Shown here in pieces: positions 23,078 through 30,839 of a stretch of DNA of 38,544 nt. Below the pieces are notes generated by a model. That model was not told the DNA's origin, ran no database searches, and saw only the letters and a program-made list of their open reading frames with translations. Position 1 is the stretch's first letter. Every line of letters begins with the position of its first letter. The stretch comes from CAZLMW01 sp964560875. GTDB lineage: Bacteria; Myxococcota_A; UBA9042. Made by a program: the position numbers and the translations under genes. Location of the stretch: the NCBI GenBank assembly GCA_964560875.1, contig CAZLMW010000077.1, forward strand, positions 1-38,544, written 5' to 3'.

Positions 23078-24189
23078 CTTCCCCCTACATCTTGGAGCTT
23101 TGCGGGCGCGGCCGGCTTTGCGGCGGCCCTGCGAACGCGTTTGGTGGTGGCGCCGCCCTTGCCGGATGAACCCGATCGCGAGGACGGTTTAGCCTTGCCA
23201 GTCGGCGCCTTCGGGGCACGCGGACCGGCTGGTCGTACAGTTTTCGAAAACGGTGGCAGCGTCGCCCACTCGTTCGGGGCGGTCGCGCTTATGACGGCGC
23301 GATCGGGGCGCATGCCATCGTCGAGCAGCGCGTAGCGGAGCCGGCGACCGCGGCGTTTCAGGTCGACCAACAGGGTCTTGATCTGCCGAAAGCGTGATTC
23401 CAGCGCGGTGCCGGTGGCGTGACCGATGCGAACCTCGGCGCCATCGTCGGCAGACAGCAAGGTGATCCCTCGCGCGGCGTCCCAATTGACCTCGCCGAGC
23501 TGAAAATAGTCCGAATGCGGCCACGCGCCGACCAGGGCGAGCAAGCGATCAAGGCGCCGTTGGGCGAGCAGCGTTTGCGCGTCGGGCGGGTCGCGGCGGA
23601 GGTCCTCGAGCTTGATGCCAGTCAGCACCGGCAGTTCAGCGAGCTGACCCAGCGCCGGCTTGGTGATCAGGTGGCCTTCTTCGTCGACAAGGTTGAGCTC
23701 GCCGTCCGCGATGATGGCGACCGGCACGTATTCCTCGACCTCGAGGATGAGTCGCGCCGGCATTTGCAGGTGTACGCGAGCGTGTCGAACCCACGGCAAG
23801 GCTTCGAGACGGGTTCGAATGTTCTGGGTCTCAAGGCCGAGCAGCCCGTCGCCGATGCGTGTGCCGGAGGCGGAAATAACGGCGTTCGAAGCGAGCCGAT
23901 GGTTGCCGATGACGTCGAATTCGCGGACCTGGAACTGGCGCGTGCGGACGTTGTAGCCGTCCAATGACATGACCACGCAGGCGAGTAGGCCGGCACACAG
24001 CACCGCGCCAACCCACGACAAGATGCGCGGCACGACGAGCTTGGGAGCAGCCACGAGGTCGGGATCGTTTTCGTCGACGGGGTCTTCGGAGGTCTCGTAG
24101 GTCCACCACGCCTTAACGCGGTCGGTCACGCTCGCCTTGTCACGGCGGCGCCGATTGGCGGCACGGGAGCGGCTGATCGCTGTCAGCAT
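23074..24189 (-). CDS. ftsQ: Cell division protein FtsQ/DivIB
   Basis: Bitopic divisome protein linking FtsA/FtsZ to FtsL, FtsB and FtsW-FtsI. In 371 residues there is a basic cytoplasmic region (1-53), one membrane helix at about 54-76, and a periplasmic POTRA domain at about 86-155 (VREFDVIGNHRLA; LPWVRHARVHLQMPARL). The beta domain follows with VDEEGHLI and LPVLTGI, the usual FtsQ signature. The last ~50 residues are a Lys/Pro/Ala/Gly-rich basic tail (e.g. PKAPTGKAKPSSRSG) absent from standard FtsQ; in the periplasm it could contact the wall or anionic lipids (inference). The start overlaps murG by 7 bases; a GTG at 24198 is an alternative. murC and murB, which usually precede ftsQ, are absent. 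Confidence 0.93.
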   Translation of the reverse strand: MLTAISRSRAANRRRRDKASVTDRVKAWWTYETSEDPVDENDPDLVAAPKLVVPRILSWVGAVLCAGLLACVVMSLDGYNVRTRQFQVREFDVIGNHRLASNAVISASGTRIGDGLLGLETQNIRTRLEALPWVRHARVHLQMPARLILEVEEYVPVAIIADGELNLVDEEGHLITKPALGQLAELPVLTGIKLEDLRRDPPDAQTLLAQRRLDRLLALVGAWPHSDYFQLGEVNWDAARGITLLSADDGAEVRIGHATGTALESRFRQIKTLLVDLKRRGRRLRYALLDDGMRPDRAVISATAPNEWATLPPFSKTVRPAGPRAPKAPTGKAKPSSRSGSSGKGGATTKRVRRAAAKPAAPAKLQDVGGR

Positions 24190-25298
24190 GCGTTCCACCG
24201 CCCTTGCATGAGCTTTTCGCAGTCGGCGACAACCGCTTTGGCTGCCGCCGGCCGCGCGACCGCAGAAGCGCCCTTTACAGCTCGGTTCATCGCGAACTCA
24301 TCACTCAACACCGAGGCGATCTGGTCCGCCAGTTTTTTGACATTCCACTGTGCTTGGCGTTGCCAGAATCCACCGCCTTCAGCGACGAATGCAGCGGCGT
24401 TTGCTGCCTGGTGATCGCCCGCGGCATACGGGAAAGGCACCAATAATGCCGGCAGCTTAGCGGCGGCCAGCTCGGAGACCGTGCCCGATCCGGAGCGCGT
24501 CATTGCGAAGTCTGCCCACGAGTAGGCGTCGGCCATGTCGTCGATGTACTTGACGACCTCCGCCTGTAACCCAGCGTCTTTGTATGCGTTTTCGACGGGG
24601 ACCGGATCGAGCTTGCCAACTTGGTGACGAACCTCGAGGGGAAGGCCGCTTTCGGCGATGGTCGCGAGCAGCTGGGGAACGTTCTCGTTGAGGAACAGCG
24701 CGCCCTGGGAACCGCCGACAACCAGCACCCGAATAGGCCGCTCTTGGGCGTCGGGCAGCTTGCGTTGGGCGTCAAGCGACTCGATTTCGGCACGAACGGG
24801 GTTGCCTGTGACACACACCTTGCGCGCGGGGAACGCGGCGCGGGCGGCTTCAAAACCGAGGTAGACCCGGTCGACGATGCGGCCGAGCACCTTGTTGGTC
24901 ATGCCGGGAACCGCGTTGCTTTCGTGCACGGCCGTCGCGATACCGAGCGAACGCGCTGCCAGCAATGCCGCACCGGACGCGTATCCGCCAACGCCGATGA
25001 CCAGCTGCGCCTGCCGCTGTTTGAGCAATTTGCGGGCCTGCATGATGCCTTTGAGCAGCCCCAACATGCCGCGGATCTTGGTGACGACCGAGCCGCCGAC
25101 CAGGCGCGAGCCTTCGACCAGCTCGATTTCATAGCCGCGTTTGGGAACGAGGGTCGCTTCCAGGCCGCGGGGCGTGCCGATGAACAGGATGTCAGCGTCG
25201 TCAAAACCAGCCTTGTACGCGTCGGCGATGGCCAGCGCTGGGTTGACGTGCCCACCGGTTCCCCCTCCGGCGATGACGATGTGACGAGCGAGGGCCAT
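24183..25298 (-). CDS. murG: MurG, UDP-GlcNAc:lipid I N-acetylglucosaminyltransferase
   Basis: Adds GlcNAc to lipid I to form lipid II on the inner face of the cytoplasmic membrane. 371 residues with the first glycine loop GGGTGGHVNPALAIA (11-25), the second loop VIGVGGYASGAA, HESNAVPG, and the UDP-binding C-domain VVGGSQGA and TRSGSGTVSELAAAKLPALLVPFPYAAGDHQ. The donor-site segment has SGSGT where many MurGs have AGALT or AGAGT, a mild change. The start codon shares one base with the ftsW stop (TGATG), indicating tight coupling. Confidence 0.96.
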   Translation of the reverse strand: MALARHIVIAGGGTGGHVNPALAIADAYKAGFDDADILFIGTPRGLEATLVPKRGYEIELVEGSRLVGGSVVTKIRGMLGLLKGIMQARKLLKQRQAQLVIGVGGYASGAALLAARSLGIATAVHESNAVPGMTNKVLGRIVDRVYLGFEAARAAFPARKVCVTGNPVRAEIESLDAQRKLPDAQERPIRVLVVGGSQGALFLNENVPQLLATIAESGLPLEVRHQVGKLDPVPVENAYKDAGLQAEVVKYIDDMADAYSWADFAMTRSGSGTVSELAAAKLPALLVPFPYAAGDHQAANAAAFVAEGGGFWQRQAQWNVKKLADQIASVLSDEFAMNRAVKGASAVARPAAAKAVVADCEKLMQGRWNAC

Positions 25299-26653
25299 CA
25301 AGCGCCACCTCCCGCCGCGGCTGTTGTGGTGGGTCTGCGCATCGGTCGACTCGGCGCACGTCGCGACGAACCGCGAACGAACAACGGTGGCAAGGCGAAC
25401 TCCGGGCGACCGCCTCGCCCCACGTTCAAGAGGATCCCCACCGCCATCGACATCACGAGCAGCGACGAGCCGCCGTACGAGACGAAGGGCAAGGTCAGGC
25501 CCTTGGTGGGCAGCAAGCCGAGCACGACACCGAAGTTGATGGCCGCCTGGGTTCCGAGCAGCAGCGTGATGCCGAGGGCGAGCAGGCGACCGAACTCATC
25601 GCGAGCGTGCAGGGCGATACGCAGGCCGCGGATCAAGATGATGGTGAATGCGATGGCAACCAACGACAGGCCGATCACGCCCAGCTCCTCGCCGACGATG
25701 GCGAGCACGAAGTCGGTGTGCGCCTCGGGGATGAAGCCGAGTTTTTGACGAGACGCGCCGAGCCCGTTGCCAAACAGACCGCCTGTCGCGATGGCGAGTT
25801 TGCCGTTGAAGAGCTGGTAGGCCGTCGCAAGGCGATGTCCCTCGGGGTCGAGGAACGCCATGATCCGTTTGCTGCGCATCGGGTCGCGCACAAGAAACCA
25901 GACGAGGCCCGCGGCGCCGGCCGTGCCGAAGAACAGCAGGTACGCGATCCGGGCGCCGGCAACGAAGGTCATCGTGAAGAGCAACACCGCCAACACCAAG
26001 CCGGTGCCGAGGTCGGGCTGCTTCATACAGAGGAAGAGCAGCACGACCCAGACCAGCATGTGCGGCAACAGGCCGATGTGGAACGTCGAGATGGCGTTGG
26101 TCTTGGCCTTCTTCGACAACGAGCGCGCCAGGTAGATGATGAACGCGAGCTTGGCGACCTCGGCCGGCTGAAACGAGATGGGGCCCAACATGAGCCAACG
26201 CGTGGCGCGGTTGCGGGTCTCACCGAAGAGCAGCACGGCGATCAGCGAGGCGACGGTGAAACCGAGAACCGGATAGGCCAGCTGCTTCCAACCCTGGTAG
26301 GGGAAGTGCGCGCCGATCATCATCACCACCAGGCCGAGCGTGGCGTAGACGAGGTGGCGGGTCAGGAAGAAGTTTTCGTTGCCGGCGTGGTTGTGGACCG
26401 CGGTGAAGATCGACGCCGAAAACGCCATGGTCACGCCGATGGTCGCGACCAGCATCACCGTGCCAAAGAGCAGCCAGTCCATGCCGACCGGCATCGGAAC
26501 CAACGCGCGCCCGCTCGGGACCACATTCGGGCCCGCTTCCATGACGCGGGTCGGGCCGGTCACGTGAATCGTCGGGCCGGCGGACGCGAGGGCGTCTTCA
26601 GCGGCGGCTACCGAGAGAGTGCGGACGGTCGATTTGGCGGAAGAGTCGGACAT
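25298..26653 (-). CDS. ftsW: FtsW, SEDS-family septal peptidoglycan glycosyltransferase
   Basis: Polymerises lipid II at the septum with FtsI. About ten hydrophobic helices in 451 residues, an intact SEDS core (NRATRWLMLGPISFQPAEVAKLA), the loop with MKQPDLGTGLVL, the GLGASRQKLGFIPEAHTDFV segment, and LPFVSYGGSSLL near the C-terminus. A ~55-residue cytoplasmic N-terminal extension (Ser/Ala/Pro-rich) precedes helix 1. The ATG at 26653 is preferred; a TTG at 26686 would add 11 residues, and neither has a clear ribosome site. It follows mraY directly: murD, usual at this place, is missing. Confidence 0.96.
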   Translation of the reverse strand: MSDSSAKSTVRTLSVAAAEDALASAGPTIHVTGPTRVMEAGPNVVPSGRALVPMPVGMDWLLFGTVMLVATIGVTMAFSASIFTAVHNHAGNENFFLTRHLVYATLGLVVMMIGAHFPYQGWKQLAYPVLGFTVASLIAVLLFGETRNRATRWLMLGPISFQPAEVAKLAFIIYLARSLSKKAKTNAISTFHIGLLPHMLVWVVLLFLCMKQPDLGTGLVLAVLLFTMTFVAGARIAYLLFFGTAGAAGLVWFLVRDPMRSKRIMAFLDPEGHRLATAYQLFNGKLAIATGGLFGNGLGASRQKLGFIPEAHTDFVLAIVGEELGVIGLSLVAIAFTIILIRGLRIALHARDEFGRLLALGITLLLGTQAAINFGVVLGLLPTKGLTLPFVSYGGSSLLVMSMAVGILLNVGRGGRPEFALPPLFVRGSSRRAPSRPMRRPTTTAAAGGGA

Positions 26654-26707
26654 CTGTGCGGGCGTTGCGGCGTTCAAGAGGGTCAAAAGGGTCGAAAGTA
26701 CGGTTGA

Positions 26708-27841
26708 TTAGCGGAGTTTGAGGCTGGCGAGGGCGAGCAACGAAAGGACGATGGCGATGATCCAAAAGCGCACGGTGATGCGCTGTTCGGGCCAGCCCTT
26801 CTTCTCGAAATGGTGGTGAATTGGCGCCATCAAGAAGACGCGCTTGCCGGTGCGCCGGTAGTACATGCGCTGGATGAGCGACGAAGCGATCTCGACGACG
26901 AAGATGCCGCCGATGAGCACGCTCAGCCACTCGTTCTTGGACAGGATGGCGACCATCGCGAACGTGCCACCAAGGGCCAGTGCACCGACGTCACCCATGA
27001 AAACCTGGGCCGGATGGGTGTTGTACCAAAGGAAGCCGATGCCAGCGCCCGCAACCGCAGCGAGCACCGGGGCGAGTTCCTGAGCGCCGGGGACGCTGGG
27101 AATGAGCAGGTAGGACGCGATATCGAAGCTGTGCGCGTGGTCGTCGAGCCGGATACCGAACGATGAACCGGCCAGGTAGCACAGCAAGATGAACGTGAAC
27201 GAGGCGACGATCATCGGGCCGATGGCGAGACCGTCCTGGCCGTCGGTGAGGTTGACCGCGTTGCTGTAGCCGATGATGACGAACGTCGAAAAGCCCGCGT
27301 AAAGCCACCACGGCAAGGTCACGAAGAACGTCGTCGCGTCGGTGAACGGAAAGAACATCCGTGTGTCGCCGATCACATCGCCGAGCAGCCCCGAGTACAT
27401 CAGCAACGATGCGCCCGCGGCGGTGCCGACCTGGACGGTGAGCTTCTGCTTTTCGGTCACGCCCTTGGAGTCGCGGTCGCGGATCTTGAGGTAGTCGTCC
27501 ATGAAGCCGAGGACGCCGAAGATCATCGTCGGGATGATGGTCAGCCAGACAAACGCGCTACGCAGGTCCGCCCAGAGCAGCGTCGACATGCCGATGGCGA
27601 TGAGGATCAGGATGCCGCCCATGGTCGGGGTGCCGGCTTTGGCGAGGTGGGTCTGCAAGCCGTCTTCGCGCACGACCTGGCCGAGCTGACGGGCCTGCAA
27701 CCGACGGATGAACATGGGGTAGAGCAGCAACGCGATGAGCAACGCGGTACCCATCGCCCCGACGGTACGGAACGTGACGTAGCGGAACACGTTCATCGGG
27801 CCGAAGTCGGCACGCAGCAACTCAGAGAGCCAGAGAAACAC
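26708..27841 (-). CDS. mraY: MraY, phospho-MurNAc-pentapeptide translocase
   Basis: Transfers phospho-MurNAc-pentapeptide to undecaprenyl phosphate, making lipid I. 377 residues and about ten membrane helices; the N-terminus MFLWLSEL is typical. Key motifs are TPTMGG (71-76), GFMDDYLKI with Asp115-Asp116, NAVNLTDGQDGLAIGP (Asn197, Asp200, Asp203) and PIHHHFEKKGW. The canonical DGLDGL reads DGQDGL: Gln202 replaces a nearly invariant Leu within the active-site loop. The GTG start has a strong GGAGGT site 6 bases upstream and overlaps the 3' end of the murE-murF gene by 20 bases. Confidence 0.96.
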   Translation of the reverse strand: MFLWLSELLRADFGPMNVFRYVTFRTVGAMGTALLIALLLYPMFIRRLQARQLGQVVREDGLQTHLAKAGTPTMGGILILIAIGMSTLLWADLRSAFVWLTIIPTMIFGVLGFMDDYLKIRDRDSKGVTEKQKLTVQVGTAAGASLLMYSGLLGDVIGDTRMFFPFTDATTFFVTLPWWLYAGFSTFVIIGYSNAVNLTDGQDGLAIGPMIVASFTFILLCYLAGSSFGIRLDDHAHSFDIASYLLIPSVPGAQELAPVLAAVAGAGIGFLWYNTHPAQVFMGDVGALALGGTFAMVAILSKNEWLSVLIGGIFVVEIASSLIQRMYYRRTGKRVFLMAPIHHHFEKKGWPEQRITVRFWIIAIVLSLLALASLKLR

Positions 27842-30839
27842 CTGTTACCTCCAGCGGATTGCGGCGCGGCCGGCGCGTTTGCAGGTTGTCGATGACGCGT
27901 TCCATGCGGGCGCCACGGGAGCCCTTGACGAGCACTGTTGCCGATCCCTTGCCGGCCAGCTCCATAACGGCGTCAGCGGCGGCGTCGATGTCGGCCGCGG
28001 CGATGGCCTGAATGACGGACTGGACGGACTGGGTCGATTGGGCGGACTGGGCGCCACGCACATAGTCGGCGGCATGGTCGCCGTGCGCGATGAGCAGGTC
28101 GATGCCAAGATCGGCGGCGTGACGACCGACGCGGGCGTGCAGATCGGCGGCCGAGGGGCCGAGCTCCAGCATGTCGCCAAACACGGCGATGCGGGGGCCG
28201 TCGAGCGTGGACAGCGTCTCCAGCGCCACCTCGCATGAGCGCGGGTTGGCGTTGTAGCAGTCCTCGAGGATCAGCAGCGAGCCGACCGAACGGGGCCGCA
28301 TACGTTGGCCCACGGGTTCGTAGCGGCCGAGCATGGCGGCGGCAGCGCGCAGGTTGATATCGAGCACGGCGGCGGTGGCGAGGGCGGCCATCGCGTTGGT
28401 CGCAAGGTGCACACCGAGGCCCGGCATCCGAACGTCGACCAGCGTCCCGAGGACATCAACGGTAAATCTCTGGGCGAATCCATCGACGACGATGTCGGAC
28501 ACGAGGCGGACATCGGCTTGGGCGGCGCGACCAAAACGAACAACGCGGCAGCTCAGCGCAGCGAGGTGGTCGGCGAGCAGGGGTTCGTCGGCGGGTGCGA
28601 TCGCGACGCCGTCATCGGGCAACGCGCGCAGCAGCGAGCACTTCTCCACGGCGACATCGGCGACGGTGCCAAGGCCCAGGAGGTGGGCTTCGGCGACGTT
28701 GGTGAGCACGCCGATCGTGGGCTCGGCGATGCGCGCGAGCTCGGCGATTTCCCCGGGTTCGCTGGTGCCCATCTCGACCACAGCGAACTGTTGACCGGCG
28801 CGGAGGCGCGCGAGGGTGAGCGGCACGCCGATGCGGTTGTTGTGGTTGGCGTGGGTCGCCATGACTGCGCCTGCGGCACGAAGGCACAAGGCCGTGAGCT
28901 CTTTGGTCGTGGTCTTGCCGTTGCTGCCGGTGATGCCGACAACAGGGCGCTGGAAGCGGCGGCGGTGGGCGCGGGCCAGGTCGCCGAGCGCGACGAGGCT
29001 GTCCGGTGTCTCGAGAACCCAGGCGCGCGCGGCCCTGGCGGCTGCGAGGTGAGCGCTGCCCTGCCCTTCACTGCAAACGACGCCCGCGGCGCCCGCGTCG
29101 ATGACCTGGCCGACGAATTCATTGCCGTCAAAGCGCTCGCCGCGCAGGGCGACGAACAACGAGTCGTCCACGATGGCGCGGCTGTCGGTGGACAGGCTGC
29201 CGGTTTCGCGGCCACCGATGATCAGCGAACCGCCACATTCACGCAGGGCGGTCGGCCCGTCGAACGCGAAGGACGTCGGACCGCTTGGTGGATCGGTCAT
29301 GCGCATACCCGAACCGTTGCGGCGATGGCGCTCCAGCCACCCGGTCGCGACGGCGACATCGGAGAACGCGCGGACTTCACCGCCGATGGTCTGGGTCGTC
29401 TCGTGGCCCTTGCCGGCGATGACCAGCACATCGCCCGGTTGCAGCACGCCGATGCAGCGACGAATGGCGAATCCACGTTCCGGCTCGCGGAGAAAACCGG
29501 TCCGGTCGGCAAGCGCCGAAAGTCGGGAGGGCGCGAGTCGGTCGAGCTCGACGGCGCCGGCGGACAGCAGGCCAGCGGCGATATCGGCGACGATCGCGTC
29601 GGGATCTTCGGAGCGCGGATTGTCGGATGTCACCAGCACGAGGTCGGCGTGGCGCGCGGCGACCTGGCCCATGGGCGCGCGCTTGCCCTTGTCGCGATCG
29701 CCACCACATCCGAACGTCACGACGAGGCGGCCGCCTGGCGCGACGAGCGAACGGGCAACCTGCAGCGACTTGTCGAGCGCGTCCGGCGTGTGTGCGTAGT
29801 CGACGACGACGACCGAGCCGATGTCCGTCGGCACCACTTCCATGCGGCCAGCAGGAGCGCGCAGGGACCGGCTGGCCGAGGCGATTGCGGCGTCCGAAAG
29901 GCCCATGGCGCGGCAGAGCAGCGCCGCGGCGGCGAGATTGTGAACGTTGTAGTCGCCGAGCAGCGGCGCGGTCAGCTCGAGTGGCGCGCGGTCGGGGCTA
30001 TGCAAGATGACCTGCACACCATCGCGACCTGCCCGGACGCCCGCGAGCTGATGGTCGCTGTCGGCATCTCCTGCGGCGCTCCAACCGGTTGCAAGACCGG
30101 CGTCGATCATCGCCCGGCAGTGTGCATCGTCGCCGTTGACGAAACCGGGGCGCCCGTCGAGCAGATCGGTGAACAGGCGCGCCTTGGCGGCGGCGTAGCT
30201 GGTTTCGTCGCCGTGGTAGTCGAGGTGGTCACGGCTCAGGTTCGTCCAAGCGGCCGCGGCGATTCGCACGCCGGCGAGGCGGTTCTGATCCAGCGCGTGA
30301 GAGCTCGCTTCGATCGCAACGTGACCAATCCCGCGCTCGCGCAGATCCGCCAAAATTGCGTGGAGCTGTTCGCACTCGGGCGTCGTCAACGCAGCCGGTT
30401 CGATGCCGTCGGGCGTAACCAAGCCCACGGTTCCGATCGCGGCGGCCTTCGTGCCGGCGGCGACCAGAAGCTGCGCGACGAGGTTCGCAACGGTGGTTTT
30501 GCCGTTGGTGCCGGTGACGGCGATGACCTCGATCGCGCGGCTCGGATGGCCATGGAATGCGGACGCGAGCGCGCCGAGAGCAGCGCGGGGATCGTCGACG
30601 ATAAGCGTTGGAATGGGGACGTCGGCGGCCTCGGAGGCGACGATGGCGATTGCGCCGGAAGCTTCAACCTGTGCGGCGAACTCGATCCCGCGGCGACGCG
30701 CGCCGTCGATCGCCACGAAAACCGACCCTGCGCCGGCTTTGCGCGAATCCGACGTCAGGGCAAGCACGTCGAAATCCGCGACGGACGCAGGCACATCGAT
30801 GGCGATCCCGGAGCTAGCGATCAGCGCGGAGAGCTTCAT
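27822..30839 (-). CDS. murE-murF: Fused MurE-MurF, UDP-MurNAc-tripeptide synthetase / tripeptide:D-Ala-D-Ala ligase
   Basis: One 1005-residue frame carries two Mur ligases acting in succession in the cytoplasm. The MurE half (about 1-505) has TSDSRK, the P-loop VTGTNGKTT (~109-117), the Mur HALDQNRL and DHLDYHG motifs, and DNPR (~406), the signature for meso-diaminopimelate. The MurF half (from about residue 512, where two Met codons mark the likely ancestral start) has TDSRAI, the P-loop ITGSNGKTTTKE (~636-647), ATHANHNNRIGVPLTL, EMGTSEPGEI, and DCYNANPRS. The intergenic stop and start have been lost without loss of either active site. MurE-MurF fusions are known, for example in Bordetella. 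The start overlaps the ftsI stop as ATGA, with GGAGGG upstream. Confidence 0.96.
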   Translation of the reverse strand: MKLSALIASSGIAIDVPASVADFDVLALTSDSRKAGAGSVFVAIDGARRRGIEFAAQVEASGAIAIVASEAADVPIPTLIVDDPRAALGALASAFHGHPSRAIEVIAVTGTNGKTTVANLVAQLLVAAGTKAAAIGTVGLVTPDGIEPAALTTPECEQLHAILADLRERGIGHVAIEASSHALDQNRLAGVRIAAAAWTNLSRDHLDYHGDETSYAAAKARLFTDLLDGRPGFVNGDDAHCRAMIDAGLATGWSAAGDADSDHQLAGVRAGRDGVQVILHSPDRAPLELTAPLLGDYNVHNLAAAALLCRAMGLSDAAIASASRSLRAPAGRMEVVPTDIGSVVVVDYAHTPDALDKSLQVARSLVAPGGRLVVTFGCGGDRDKGKRAPMGQVAARHADLVLVTSDNPRSEDPDAIVADIAAGLLSAGAVELDRLAPSRLSALADRTGFLREPERGFAIRRCIGVLQPGDVLVIAGKGHETTQTIGGEVRAFSDVAVATGWLERHRRNGSGMRMTDPPSGPTSFAFDGPTALRECGGSLIIGGRETGSLSTDSRAIVDDSLFVALRGERFDGNEFVGQVIDAGAAGVVCSEGQGSAHLAAARAARAWVLETPDSLVALGDLARAHRRRFQRPVVGITGSNGKTTTKELTALCLRAAGAVMATHANHNNRIGVPLTLARLRAGQQFAVVEMGTSEPGEIAELARIAEPTIGVLTNVAEAHLLGLGTVADVAVEKCSLLRALPDDGVAIAPADEPLLADHLAALSCRVVRFGRAAQADVRLVSDIVVDGFAQRFTVDVLGTLVDVRMPGLGVHLATNAMAALATAAVLDINLRAAAAMLGRYEPVGQRMRPRSVGSLLILEDCYNANPRSCEVALETLSTLDGPRIAVFGDMLELGPSAADLHARVGRHAADLGIDLLIAHGDHAADYVRGAQSAQSTQSVQSVIQAIAAADIDAAADAVMELAGKGSATVLVKGSRGARMERVIDNLQTRRPRRNPLEVTGVSLAL
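28018..28053 (-). repeat. Four tandem 9-base units inside the MurF part
   Basis: Units of GAyTGGnnn on the plus strand encode AQS-AQS-TQS-VQS on the minus strand in the MurF C-terminal domain. In-frame, so copy-number change by slippage would alter only loop length. Confidence 0.7.

Noticed and set aside
27822..30839. Possibility that murE-murF is a frameshift or stop-codon artefact
   Set aside because: The frame is continuous across the junction, codon use is uniform, and both domains are complete, so a true fusion is the simpler reading.
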